64,000 nucleotides of DNA from Peptococcus niger (GTDB lineage: Bacteria; Bacillota; Peptococcia; Peptococcales; Peptococcaceae): contig NZ_FNAF01000010.1 in the NCBI RefSeq assembly GCF_900101835.1, positions 1 through 64,000 on the forward strand, read 5' to 3'. The notes under the pieces are model-generated. The model saw nothing but the letters and a program-made list of their open reading frames with translations, was not told where the DNA came from and made no database searches. The position numbers and the translations under genes were made by a program. Positions 42,965 through 51,619 of this stretch are shown piece after piece; within the stretch, counting starts at the first letter, position 1, and the number at the start of each line of letters is the position of its first letter.

Positions 42965-45175
42965 TCAAGGATTCGGAGGTGATCCTGTTGACGTCTGTTT
43001 TGCCTTGGTTTTTGCCGCAGCCTGGGCGGCTTTTTTCTTTGCTTTGGCCGCCTTTTCCTCTTCTACGTTGCGAATTTCGGATTGTTCAGCTGTTGATGCA
43101 AACTGCACCGACACACTGCTGCCGACGTTGACACGACTGCCGGCGGCCGGGGTTTGGTACCAGGCCAAGCCGCTGCCTTCCAAGGCTGCCTGTAAGCCGA
43201 ATCCGGACAGGATATGGTCTACTTCTTTAAGCGTCATTCCCGAAAAATCAGGCAATGTTACTTCTTTTGCATCCGGTTCGCTCAAATAAGCGCGCACCTT
43301 ATCACCGCCGGACACTTGCGCACCGGCCAAGGGTAAGGCGCTGACCACCTGGCTCCCTTCACCGACAAAGTCAACAGTGAGGCCGGCTTTTTGAACGGCT
43401 GCCTGGAAGCTGTTCACGTCGATGGGATAGGACACCTTCGGCATCTTGGTCAAATTCCCTGTCGAAGGTTCTTCAATGCTCTTATCCGGTAGCGATGACG
43501 GGATTTCATAATACCGCATGACGTCTTTCACAATGGCCGAAAAAACAGGGCCGGCAACGGTCCCACTGGAGGCATTCGTCCGTGGGCTATTCACAATGAC
43601 AATGCAGGAAATCTTAGGATCACCTGCCGGCGCAAAACCGCCAAAGCTCATAATGTAATCGCCTTTTTCATAGCGGCCTTCACGCGCAATCTCAGCTGTC
43701 CCGGTTTTACCGGCTACGCGATAGCCGGGCACAGCCGCCTCTTTCCCAATGCCTTCCGTCACAACAGCTTCCATCATTTCCTGGACCTGTTCGGCGCGCT
43801 CCTTGCTTAAAATTCGGCGCACTTCTTCCGGTTTGTTTTGACGAACGGTTTTCCCTTTACGGTCTGTAATTTTATCAACAATTTGCGGCTTCATCAAGGT
43901 CCCACCATTGGCGATGGCCGATATGGCGTCAATCATTTGAATCGGCGTGTAGGCATTTGCCTGACCAATGGCCATAGCCGCCAAGTCCAAGGGAACTGCC
44001 TGGTCTTTTGGCACCAGGACCGGGTCTGATTCAGCCGGCAAGTCAATATTGGTCTTGCGGGTAAACCCGAAACCGTGCAGGTAATCGTAAAACCGTTCCT
44101 TGCCCAAGCGGGCCACGCTTTTTGCCATCACAATATTGCAACTCATGGCCACGCCGGAACGCAGCGTCATGGGACCCTGACCGTCCGGGTAAGTCCAGCA
44201 CCGCAACTCATGGCCGTCAATCATGATACTACCCGGGCAGTTGTACTGACTTTGTGGGGTGGCCACATCATCGTCCAGGAACATGGAGGCGCTGACCACC
44301 TTAAAAACAGAGCCGGGCTCGTAAACTTTTGAAATGGCCGCATTTTTCCAAGTGTTTTCGTCTGATTTCCCATAATTATTCGGGTCAAAATCCGGCAAGC
44401 TGGCCATGGCCAGAATATTACCTGTATCAACTTCCTGGACAATACAGGTAATCTGTCGGGGTTCATATTGTTTCGCAGCTTTCGCCAATTGTCGCTCCAC
44501 AATGTATTGGATGGTCCCGTCAATGGTCAAGTAAACGTCATCGCCGGCTGTGGCCGGCGTTGATTCTCGAATTGATTGCGGGATAATGTTGCCCTTGCCG
44601 TCATATTCCACCAGTAATTTCCCGGGATTGCCGGCCAGCACATCGTTAAACTGTAATTCAACACCACTCAAGCCTTGGTTATCGATCCCGGCAAAACCCA
44701 GGACCTGGGAAGCCAGGCGTTCTTTCGGGTATTCCCTTTTGTTTTCATCCGTAAAGCCCACACCGCGGAAATCTTCTTTTTCCAATTTTTTCACGGCAGC
44801 CGTATCGGCATGCCGTTTCAGCCAGCGGAAATCGCTGTCTTTCGTATTCACAGCCGTTTCCACATCTCTTTTAGGAATGGCCAAGGTCTCTGCCAGTGTG
44901 TTAATAACTTTTTCTTTGTTTTTCAACTTGCGAATTTCAGAAGGGGTAATGTAAACGGATTTGCGCTTAACGCTGATGGCCAGGGCCTCACCCTTGCAAT
45001 CGTAAATCAATCCGCGATCCGGCATGATAGAAACTTCCTGCAAACGATTGGACAGGCTCATGCTGCTATAGGCCTCATTGGCAAAAACTTGCACATAGAG
45101 CAATTTCGCCATAATCAAGAAGCCGATGACAAAAGCAATGCCCATGATGACGCCGATACGATTTTTACTGTTCAT
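42965..45175 (-). CDS. Division-specific class B penicillin-binding protein (FtsI/SpoVD type) with PASTA domains
   Basis: Septal peptidoglycan transpeptidase, 736 residues. One N-terminal membrane helix (VIMGIAFVIGFLIMAKLLYV), dimerisation domain (DRGLIYDCKGEALA), then the transpeptidase domain: SxxK at Ser289 (PGSVFK), SxN at 345-347 (SCN) and KTG at 490-492. Two C-terminal PASTA domains follow (about 577-635 and 637-695), then a Lys/Ala-rich tail (705-730). PASTA-bearing class B PBPs are typical of Gram-positive division or sporulation (PBP2x, SpoVD). No sporulation genes are visible here, so a vegetative division role is preferred. Its ATG overlaps the ftsL stop (ATGA). Confidence 0.93.
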   Translation of the reverse strand: MNSKNRIGVIMGIAFVIGFLIMAKLLYVQVFANEAYSSMSLSNRLQEVSIMPDRGLIYDCKGEALAISVKRKSVYITPSEIRKLKNKEKVINTLAETLAIPKRDVETAVNTKDSDFRWLKRHADTAAVKKLEKEDFRGVGFTDENKREYPKERLASQVLGFAGIDNQGLSGVELQFNDVLAGNPGKLLVEYDGKGNIIPQSIRESTPATAGDDVYLTIDGTIQYIVERQLAKAAKQYEPRQITCIVQEVDTGNILAMASLPDFDPNNYGKSDENTWKNAAISKVYEPGSVFKVVSASMFLDDDVATPQSQYNCPGSIMIDGHELRCWTYPDGQGPMTLRSGVAMSCNIVMAKSVARLGKERFYDYLHGFGFTRKTNIDLPAESDPVLVPKDQAVPLDLAAMAIGQANAYTPIQMIDAISAIANGGTLMKPQIVDKITDRKGKTVRQNKPEEVRRILSKERAEQVQEMMEAVVTEGIGKEAAVPGYRVAGKTGTAEIAREGRYEKGDYIMSFGGFAPAGDPKISCIVIVNSPRTNASSGTVAGPVFSAIVKDVMRYYEIPSSLPDKSIEEPSTGNLTKMPKVSYPIDVNSFQAAVQKAGLTVDFVGEGSQVVSALPLAGAQVSGGDKVRAYLSEPDAKEVTLPDFSGMTLKEVDHILSGFGLQAALEGSGLAWYQTPAAGSRVNVGSSVSVQFASTAEQSEIRNVEEEKAAKAKKKAAQAAAKTKAKQTSTGSPPNP

Positions 45176-45636
45176 CCGCGTCCCCCAGCGGTGGCTTCAT
45201 CAGCCTCTTTTTTTTGCGCATCAACGGTGGCTTTCGACGGTTGATAGGTTAGGACCTTTTCCGGCATCACCATGCCCAATTTATCCGTTGCCCGTTTTTC
45301 AATCCGCGACAGGTTGCCTAAGGCAGCATACTCCTGCTCCAGTTGTTCGTTGACCGCTTTAATTTCTGAAAGCTTTGATTGGGCTTCACTGACCCGGTAG
45401 CCCATCGTCTGGACGGCGCTGTATTGGGCTGCCACCAAGAGGCCCAAGAGGAAAATCAAGGCAACAGCACGCAGCCGCGGAAACCTAAAAAAAGTACGAG
45501 ACGCGGCCGCCGGTTTAGCGGTTTCGGCCTTGTTTTTCTTAAGCCGTAAAGCCCGTTTGTAGCGCAGGTCCGGTGCCGTTGTGTCAAATCCATTGACCCG
45601 GCCCTTGTAGTCATTATAATAGCCTGACTGCGTCAT
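45172..45636 (-). CDS. ftsL: Cell division protein FtsL-like
   Basis: A short bitopic protein, 154 residues: charged cytoplasmic N terminus, one membrane helix (VALIFLLGLLVAAQYSAV, about 58-75), then a coiled coil (VSEAQSKLSEIKAVNEQLEQ) followed by IEKRATDKLGMVMPEKVLTY, the typical FtsL ending. FtsL partners FtsQ and FtsB/DivIC to activate FtsW-PBP. Sequence is poorly conserved in the family; position between rsmH and the PBP gene is the strongest evidence. GGAGAG precedes the ATG. The last 15 residues are Ala/Gly/acidic and poorly conserved. Confidence 0.85.
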   Translation of the reverse strand: MTQSGYYNDYKGRVNGFDTTAPDLRYKRALRLKKNKAETAKPAAASRTFFRFPRLRAVALIFLLGLLVAAQYSAVQTMGYRVSEAQSKLSEIKAVNEQLEQEYAALGNLSRIEKRATDKLGMVMPEKVLTYQPSKATVDAQKKEADEATAGGRG

Positions 45637-45650
45637 CTTTATCTCTCCTG

Positions 45651-46586
45651 TCAGATGATTTTTTCAACGACGCGCAACTTCGCACTGGCAGCACGTCGAT
45701 TGTTCTTTAATTCATGTTGTCCGGCTGTAACCGGTTTCCGCGTAATGATGCGAACTTCCGATACTTTATCGCAGGTGCAGACCGGTAATTTCGGCGGACA
45801 AATACAAGAAGCCGCCAAGTATTTAAATTTATTTTTAACAATACGATCTTCTAAAGAATGAAAGGTAATAATTGCCAATCGACCGCTGGTTTTTAGCGCC
45901 CCGACCAGGTCATCAATGGCTTTTTCCAAGGCCCCCAACTCATCATTGGTGGCAATACGGAAGGCTTGAAAAGTGCGTTTGGCCACATGGGTGTCTTTTT
46001 CACGGGCGCCTTTGGGAATTGCCCGCTCAATAACATCAACCAGCTGAAAAGTGCTTTCAATCGGCGCCAGGGCCCGCCGTTCACAAATAATATCGGCAAT
46101 TCGAGCGGCCCACTTTTCTTCACCGTATTCCTGGATGATGCGCCGCAGGTCTGCCTGGGGAAGGGTATTGATCAAGTCTTTGGCGCTTTGACCGCAAGTC
46201 TGATCCATCCGCATGTCCAGGGGGGCATCGTGCATGTAGCTAAATCCGCGAGACGGGGTATCAATTTGCGGTGAAGATACACCGATGTCCAGTAAGATGC
46301 CATCCGCCCCATCGGCATAATGGGTCTTAATAAAGCCGGCCAGTTCTGTATAATTGGCGTGAAAGCTGAGCAAGCGAGAGCCATATTCGGCCAAATTTTC
46401 CCGCGCTGCCGCAAGAGCAATTTCATCGCGGTCCGTGCCGATCAATTGACCATCCGGCGCCGACGCTTCAAGCAAGAGCCGGGCATGACCGCCCCCGCCC
46501 AGGGTGCCATCTGCGTACTTGCCGCCCGGTTGAACGGCCAAGTAACTGATGACTTCGTCCGCTAAAACCGGTATGTGTTGAAACAT
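45651..46586 (-). CDS. rsmH: 16S rRNA (cytosine-1402-N4)-methyltransferase RsmH
   Basis: SAM-dependent enzyme (formerly MraW) that methylates N4 of C1402 in 16S rRNA, part of the dcw cluster in most bacteria. 311 residues: HIPVLADEVISYL, the SAM loop YADGTLGGGGHARLLLE, LLDIGVSSPQID, PLDMRMDQT, and the C-terminal ITFHSLEDRIVKNKF. AGGAGG precedes the ATG. Confidence 0.97.
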   Translation of the reverse strand: MFQHIPVLADEVISYLAVQPGGKYADGTLGGGGHARLLLEASAPDGQLIGTDRDEIALAAARENLAEYGSRLLSFHANYTELAGFIKTHYADGADGILLDIGVSSPQIDTPSRGFSYMHDAPLDMRMDQTCGQSAKDLINTLPQADLRRIIQEYGEEKWAARIADIICERRALAPIESTFQLVDVIERAIPKGAREKDTHVAKRTFQAFRIATNDELGALEKAIDDLVGALKTSGRLAIITFHSLEDRIVKNKFKYLAASCICPPKLPVCTCDKVSEVRIITRKPVTAGQHELKNNRRAASAKLRVVEKII

Positions 46587-46594
46587 AGATCCTC

Positions 46595-47032
46595 CTATAA
46601 CCCAATATCAAAGGGCTCCATCAGCTCAGCCAATTGTTCAAAAGAACCGGCGTTGCCGGCCTCATAGGCTTGCCAGCGCTCAGTACTCCAAATTTCAATA
46701 CGTTCGCTCATGCCGATGACCACCACATTTTTTCCCAAATCCGCATACGTTTGTAAGCCTTGCGGAATGGCGATACGCCCCTGCTTGTCACAGTCCAGTT
46801 CACTGGCACTGGAGAAAAAGAAGCGCGTAAAAGAGCGGGCGTCCTGGCGCGTAAGCGGCAAATGGGCCAACTTTTCAGAAAGATTTTGCCAGGCGTCAAT
46901 AGGGAAGATAAAGAGACAGCCATCCAAGCCCTTGGTGATGACGCAACGATTTCCCAACCCATCGCGAAATTTGCTGGGGACAATCAGACGGCCTTTGGCG
47001 TCTAAACTGTGCTGATATTCGCCTAAAAACAT
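46595..47032 (-). CDS. mraZ: Transcriptional regulator MraZ
   Basis: DNA-binding regulator that controls its own dcw operon; it forms rings of AbrB-like (SpoVT) domains. 145 residues, two repeated domains: [21 protein letters not shown], with DGCLFIFP, then [18 protein letters not shown] with [20 protein letters not shown] before the ATG. Direct decamer repeats that fit MraZ binding lie upstream. It is the first gene of the cluster. Confidence 0.96.
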   Translation of the reverse strand: MFLGEYQHSLDAKGRLIVPSKFRDGLGNRCVITKGLDGCLFIFPIDAWQNLSEKLAHLPLTRQDARSFTRFFFSSASELDCDKQGRIAIPQGLQTYADLGKNVVVIGMSERIEIWSTERWQAYEAGNAGSFEQLAELMEPFDIGL

Positions 47033-47061
47033 TCTGTCATCCCCTTTCTGACTTTTATGCG

Positions 47062-47107
47062 CCCTTTTCCACCCCTTTTACTCCACTTTACACCACTTTA
47101 CACCACA
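47062..47107 (-). promoter_or_regulatory. MraZ operator: decameric direct repeats
   Basis: On the minus strand the sequence repeats every 10 bases: GTAAAGTGGT, GTAAAGTGGA, GTAAAAGGGG and TGGAAAAGGG, with a partial fifth unit (GATGTGGT) upstream. MraZ is known to bind direct repeats with helical-turn spacing, with an AAAGTG-type core in Mycoplasma. The repeats end 30 bases before the mraZ ATG. The cluster promoter was not found with confidence; TTGGCG-18-TAAAGT within the repeats is possible. Confidence 0.75.
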
Positions 47108-47180
47108 TCGCCAAGAATATCCAGTCCCCACGCCGTCCAGGGATTTCCAAGACATATGTTCCGAACGTTCTTTCCCATCA

Positions 47181-47207
47181 AAAAAGCCGACCTATAGCGG
47201 TCGGCTT
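47181..47207 (-). terminator. Terminator of the dehydrogenase gene
   Basis: Minus strand: stem AAGCCGACC / GGTCGGCTT, 6-base loop, followed by TTTT. Located 53 bases past the stop codon. Confidence 0.88.
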
Positions 47208-47260
47208 GTAAATAAGTTTTAGTTATACTTTTCGATTAGATAATTTGATTGATAAACCGG

Positions 47261-48208
47261 TCATACAACCACGTTTTCCGGTTTCCCCTGTAAGAAGGCT
47301 TCGATATTGCCAAAGACAATATGTGCGCGCTTGACAAAGGCTTCATCCGTTGCAAAGGCCACGTGCGGCGTCAATAGGGTATGGGGGGTATCGAAGAGCG
47401 GATTGTCCGCTTCCAAAGGAGGCTCCGTGTAGAAAACATCTACCGCTGCGCCACCGATGGCGCCCGCTTTTAAGGCTTTGGCCAAAGCATCAATATCCAC
47501 AATCGGCCCACGAGCACAGTTGATCAAAAGTGCCGTTGCTTTCATTTTTGCCAATTCATCAGCACCGATAAAGCCACGGGTTTCTGCATTATTCGGCAGG
47601 TGAATTGAAACCACGTCACTTTCGGTCAAGAGCGTGTCCAAATCAACGAATTCACAATTGGGCACCTCTTTTTTACTCCGGTTAAAGGCAAGGACCCGGC
47701 AACCGAAGGCATTGGCCACTTTAATGACTTGTTGACCAATGGCACCGGCACCGATGACCCCGAAGGTAAGAGCGGATAACTCCTGGCCCACCAAGCCGTC
47801 TTTCGTGCCGCCTTTGCGCACCACCGCGTCACATTCGCGAATATTGCGCAGTAAGGTAATGACCATCCCGAAAACAAGATCCGTTACCGCTTCGTTAGAA
47901 TAACCGGAGGCATTGCAAACGGTAACGCCCCGTTCTTTAAACACATCCACCGGAATATGATCAAAGCCTGTGAAAGCGACAGCCAAGAGTTCGATTTTTT
48001 CCAAAGACCGAGCCACTTTTTCACTCATCGGCTGGTTGGCAATAACAACGATTTCCGCATCTTTTGCGCGTTCAATCATTTCATCGTCATCTTTTGCCCG
48101 GCTGTCATAAAGCACCAGCTCAGCTTGTCCGCCAAGCTTTTCATCAACCAACCGGTGCAGCAGGTCATCTGAAACCGCCAACGGTTCCAATACGACAATC
48201 TTTTTCAT
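47261..48208 (-). CDS. D-2-hydroxyacid dehydrogenase (glycerate/lactate dehydrogenase type)
   Basis: NAD-dependent enzyme that reduces 2-oxo acids such as hydroxypyruvate or pyruvate. The ATG at 48208 (MKKIVVLEPLAVS) follows AAGGTGA and gives 315 residues. The NAD-binding GVIGAGAIGQQV is near 150, catalytic Arg in NCARGPIVD, Glu in FYTEPPLEADNPL and His in LLTPHVAFAT. The substrate cannot be fixed; the similarity to hydroxypyruvate reductases suggests glycerate metabolism. It has its own promoter and terminator. Confidence 0.9.
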   Translation of the reverse strand: MKKIVVLEPLAVSDDLLHRLVDEKLGGQAELVLYDSRAKDDDEMIERAKDAEIVVIANQPMSEKVARSLEKIELLAVAFTGFDHIPVDVFKERGVTVCNASGYSNEAVTDLVFGMVITLLRNIRECDAVVRKGGTKDGLVGQELSALTFGVIGAGAIGQQVIKVANAFGCRVLAFNRSKKEVPNCEFVDLDTLLTESDVVSIHLPNNAETRGFIGADELAKMKATALLINCARGPIVDIDALAKALKAGAIGGAAVDVFYTEPPLEADNPLFDTPHTLLTPHVAFATDEAFVKRAHIVFGNIEAFLQGKPENVVV

Positions 48209-48244
48209 AAAATCACCTTTCTTTCTGGCACGCCAATTGATTAA

Positions 48245-48273
48245 AATATACAACAATTCTGTCTGCGGCGCAA
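48245..48273 (-). promoter_or_regulatory. Promoter of the D-2-hydroxyacid dehydrogenase gene
   Basis: Minus strand: -35 TTGCGC (48268-48273), 17-base spacer, -10 TATATT (48245-48250), 37 bases before the ATG. Confidence 0.7.
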
Positions 48274-48282
48274 TCCCACTGT

Positions 48283-48933
48283 TTAAACAAATAAATGTTG
48301 CAGCAGCTCACCCGGCTCATGAATAAAGCATTCACCACCGGCCGACCGCAATTCATTTTCAGAGCGAAATCCCCATAAGCAGAAGATTCCCCTAAGGTCT
48401 GCCGCCAGGGTCGTGGCCACATCCACTTCCGAATCTCCGATATAGCAGACTTCTTCAGCCGATAAATTAAAGGCTGCCGGCATCTGCAAGAGCACCGTCG
48501 GATCCGGTTTTCGCGGTGCCTCAGCCCGGTGGCCCAAAACCAGGTCAAAAACATCCGGGAAATAATGTTGAATCAAGTCTTGGGTGGCCTTATGGGGCTT
48601 GTTGCTCAAAACACCCAGCCGATAGCCGGACAGTTTCAGCGTTTCCAAAAGATCTACAATGCCCGGATAGGGTTTTGTCTTGTTCATAAGCCCGTTCATA
48701 TAATACTTCATAAAGTGTTCATGCACTTGCGCAATGGTTTCTGCATCGGTATGGTCGGGCACGGCCTGGCGAATTAAATTGCCAACACCGTTGCCCACAA
48801 ACCGACGCACCTCTTCCAGGCGGCGCTCCGGAAATGAAAAATCTCGCAGTGCGGCATTAACGGCATCTGCGAGATCGTTCAGTGTATCCAAGAGCGTACC
48901 GTCAAGGTCGAAAACAATACCTTTGACCGTCAT
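48283..48933 (-). CDS. HAD-superfamily phosphatase, phosphoglycolate phosphatase-like
   Basis: 216 residues. HAD motif I FDLDGTLLDT near 8, a helical cap domain (about 15-85), motif II VLSNKPH, motif III Lys in PRKPDPTVLLQ and motif IV YIGDSEVDV. The closest well-known families are phosphoglycolate phosphatase (Gph) and pyrophosphatase PpaX; the substrate is not certain. GAGGTG precedes the ATG. It lies 15 bases after the GlsB-like gene. Confidence 0.88.
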   Translation of the reverse strand: MTVKGIVFDLDGTLLDTLNDLADAVNAALRDFSFPERRLEEVRRFVGNGVGNLIRQAVPDHTDAETIAQVHEHFMKYYMNGLMNKTKPYPGIVDLLETLKLSGYRLGVLSNKPHKATQDLIQHYFPDVFDLVLGHRAEAPRKPDPTVLLQMPAAFNLSAEEVCYIGDSEVDVATTLAADLRGIFCLWGFRSENELRSAGGECFIHEPGELLQHLFV

Positions 48934-48948
48934 ACGACACCTCTTTTA

Positions 48949-49203
48949 TTATGATTTTTTCTGTACCTTGCCAACGATAAAGAGCAAAACAACAGCCCCT
49001 AAAACAGCTGTACCAATGGTCGGCACATTAATACCGGTGAGTTGTCCCTTGTCAATCAGTGACAGCAAAAAACCACCGATAAAGCCACCGGCAATCCCTA
49101 CACCAATGTTTGCCAAAGCACCCATTTGTGCATTTTTGCCCATAATCATGCTGGCAATCCAGCCGGCCAAGGCACCTACAATAATCCAAGAAATAATGCC
49201 CAT
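48949..49203 (-). CDS. GlsB/YeaQ/YmgE family membrane protein
   Basis: 84 residues with three hydrophobic segments: IISWIIVGALAGWIASMIMG, ANIGVGIAGGFIGGFLLSL and TIGTAVLGAVVLLFIVG, ending in basic residues. The glycine-rich GxxGGFIGG pattern is the family hallmark (transglycosylase-associated/stress-response family). Function is not established; members are often induced by stress. AAAGGAGG precedes the ATG. Upstream GTTTAA-N14-GTTTAT faintly resembles a general-stress promoter but is not convincing. Confidence 0.85.
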   Translation of the reverse strand: MGIISWIIVGALAGWIASMIMGKNAQMGALANIGVGIAGGFIGGFLLSLIDKGQLTGINVPTIGTAVLGAVVLLFIVGKVQKKS

Positions 49204-49325
49204 GATAAAACCTCCTTTATTCCTTCACTTTATTCGACAATTTTTATATAAACACTCTGCGAAAACTTTAAACATAACTTACGGTCAGAACAAAAATTCT
49301 TTCACCTAGCTTGCGCCTACCCATA

Positions 49326-49354
49326 AATAAAAAAGCGCCGCCCGAGGCAGCGCT
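49326..49354 (-). terminator. Terminator of the DHA2 exporter gene
   Basis: Minus strand: AGCGC-T-GCC-TCG-GGC-G-GCGCT followed by TTTTTATTT, starting a few bases after the stop codon. Confidence 0.85.
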
Positions 49355-49359
49355 AAAAA

Positions 49360-50784
49360 TTAATCCTCTTTAGGGTGGACACGTTTCAGCATCAGTGATA
49401 AGACCAAACCAACAACACAGGTGATGCCGGAAGAGAGAAAGACAGCGTCCACACCCATGAGGGTGGCTCCCTGTACAGACATTGACCCAGAAAAGAAAGC
49501 CGTCACCCGTTCATACAGCAAGGTAAAAACCGATAAAGACAGACCGGTAATCATCAGCTTAACCCAGTTGATTAAGGTAGACCCGTCATCGCTGCTGGCT
49601 TTGGGCAATTCACGCATGCCATGGTCGGTAATGGGCATGCCCAAAAGGCCGATGCCCAAGTAACGGAAGCAAAAGAAAATCATGGCCACGGCAATGGGCG
49701 TGGTCAGCTTCATAAAGCCCAAGGTCACACTGCCGATGACAATCGCAATCCAGCCCAAAATAATAACCGTCTTGGAAGGCATCCGGTCATACATGGCTTG
49801 GGCCACCGGGGCGCCACCGACTGAAAAAATAGCCGGAATGAGCAGGAGCAGTCCCATGGTCAGTGGGCTGTAGCCCTTGACCACTTGAAAGTAGATGGCA
49901 AAAATAAAGGGCCCCAGCGCCAGCCCCATGGACAGGAGGGCATTGCCAATTAAGGTCAAGGTGTACTCCCGGTTGCGCATCACTGTAAAATCCAATACCG
50001 GATTTTCCAACTTCAATTGCCGGCGCACAAAGCAAACAATAAAAATGCTGCCACCGACAAGCATCCCCAGTACAATCGGCGAGCTAAAGCCTAGGTTGGT
50101 GGCCAAGCTAAAGGACAGCAAGACCGGTAAGCAACCGATGGCAACCAGGCCGAAGCTGAGCCAGTCGACTTTTTCACTGCGGTCCGCCAGCTCTTTCGGC
50201 AAATAGTGCATCGCCAGGAAAATGGCCACAAGCCCCAGGGGAACGTTAAACCAAAAAATCCATTTCCAAGAGGCCACCGCTAAAATAAGCCCCGCAATCA
50301 CCGGTCCCAGCGCCGGCCCTAAAGAAAGGCTCATATTCTGAACGGTCAGGTACAGGGATTGACGGTGACGCGGAATGTAGCTGTAAATGATGATCATCGT
50401 CGTCGGGATCAGGGCCACACCGGCCAGGCCTTGTACGGCCCGCACCACCACCAAAAGATAAATGTTCGGCGCCAGGCCGGAAACAATCGAGAGCACCACA
50501 TAAGCACCCATGCTCATAATAAAATAACCACGCAGGGTAAACAGTCTGGTGAAATAGCCGGCCAGGGGACTGACGACCCCCATTGCCAAGGTATAGCCGA
50601 TGCTGATCCACTGAACCAGGGTCACCGACGTTTTAAATTCAGTCATAAAGCGTGGCACTGCCACGTTCACCGACGATACATTAAACAGAGCCAAAAAAGC
50701 GGCAATGAGAATAATGCCCCCCATTGCCCGCTCTCTTTTCCGGCTTTCCAGGGCCGTTTGCGTCGGCGTTTTTTTATTGGACAC
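49360..50784 (-). CDS. Multidrug MFS exporter, DHA2 (EmrB/QacA) family
   Basis: A 14-helix proton-driven drug exporter, 474 residues from the GTG at 50784, which follows GGGGGAGA; longer in-frame starts have no ribosome-binding site. Motif A appears as AGYFTRLFTLRGYF, motif C-like GPALGPVIAGLIL and the family signature SSVNVAVPRFM (motif D1). The Trp-rich loop after helix 6 (ASWKWIFWFNVPLG) is typical of EmrB. One base separates it from prmC, suggesting co-transcription with prfA-prmC, though no functional link is known. Confidence 0.9.
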   Translation of the reverse strand: MSNKKTPTQTALESRKRERAMGGIILIAAFLALFNVSSVNVAVPRFMTEFKTSVTLVQWISIGYTLAMGVVSPLAGYFTRLFTLRGYFIMSMGAYVVLSIVSGLAPNIYLLVVVRAVQGLAGVALIPTTMIIIYSYIPRHRQSLYLTVQNMSLSLGPALGPVIAGLILAVASWKWIFWFNVPLGLVAIFLAMHYLPKELADRSEKVDWLSFGLVAIGCLPVLLSFSLATNLGFSSPIVLGMLVGGSIFIVCFVRRQLKLENPVLDFTVMRNREYTLTLIGNALLSMGLALGPFIFAIYFQVVKGYSPLTMGLLLLIPAIFSVGGAPVAQAMYDRMPSKTVIILGWIAIVIGSVTLGFMKLTTPIAVAMIFFCFRYLGIGLLGMPITDHGMRELPKASSDDGSTLINWVKLMITGLSLSVFTLLYERVTAFFSGSMSVQGATLMGVDAVFLSSGITCVVGLVLSLMLKRVHPKED

Positions 50785-50785
50785 C

Positions 50786-51619
50786 TTATCTCCCCCTTCT
50801 TCCTTCAACAACCCGCGGCCGCTCACCCCAATCCTGACTGATAACAAGATCTGTAAAGCCGGCCCTTTCAAAAATAGCCGATACCGCTGCCCCTTGGCCG
50901 GCGCCGATTTCACACAAGAGGTAACCGTCCGGCTTCAAATAGGCCGGCGCCTCTTTGACCAGCCGCTTGTAAAATAAGAGCCCGTCGTCGCCCCCCCACA
51001 AGGCCCTGTGCGGTTCACGCAGAACTTCCGGTGCCAAGGTTTCCATCTCCGCCGTGCTGATATAGGGTGGATTTGCTGTAATGAGGTCAAAGCTTTCCCC
51101 CTGCCAGGGGGCAAACAAATCTCCGCAGCGCAAGGTCAAGTCAAGGTCCAACCGCCGAGCATTGTCCTGAGCCACTTCCAAGGCACCGCCGCTGATATCC
51201 GAAGCATATACCTCGGCCTCAGGACAGGCCCGAGCCAAAGCAAGGGCCACCGCCCCGCTGCCGGTACAAAGGTCTAAGATGCGTCTGCAACCGCCTTGAG
51301 CCTTCTCTGCAGCCCGGCCCACTAAAATTTCCGTATCAAAACGGGGAATCAGCACACGGTCATCAACGCATAAGCTAAAGTCTGCAAAGGGCGCTTCCCC
51401 CAATAAGTACTGAAGCGGCGTATGCTCGTGCAGAGCCCCTACATCTTTTTGAAAGGCTTCTGCTTCTTCCGCCGATGGTGCGTCGTCTAAATGGGCCAAG
51501 ACAGAAGCCCGGCTCATACCCCGTACCTTAGCCATCAACCGCTCTGCTGACAACCGTTCTGCAGGGCCCAGCAGGTCAAGGGCATCGGCCAAAAGGCGCC
51601 GCCATGTTTTAGAGGTCAC
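50786..51619 (-). CDS. prmC: Release factor glutamine methyltransferase
   Basis: Methylates the Gln of the GGQ motif in release factors. The GTG at 51619 is chosen because GATGAGG lies at proper distance and gives 277 residues, the normal size; a nearby ATG at 51631 is the alternative. N-terminal helical domain (1-75), then the SAM domain with [15 protein letters not shown] and the substrate-binding NPPY in [10 protein letters not shown]. It overlaps prfA by 11 bases, as expected for an enzyme acting on that product. Confidence 0.94.
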   Translation of the reverse strand: MTSKTWRRLLADALDLLGPAERLSAERLMAKVRGMSRASVLAHLDDAPSAEEAEAFQKDVGALHEHTPLQYLLGEAPFADFSLCVDDRVLIPRFDTEILVGRAAEKAQGGCRRILDLCTGSGAVALALARACPEAEVYASDISGGALEVAQDNARRLDLDLTLRCGDLFAPWQGESFDLITANPPYISTAEMETLAPEVLREPHRALWGGDDGLLFYKRLVKEAPAYLKPDGYLLCEIGAGQGAAVSAIFERAGFTDLVISQDWGERPRVVEGRRGR

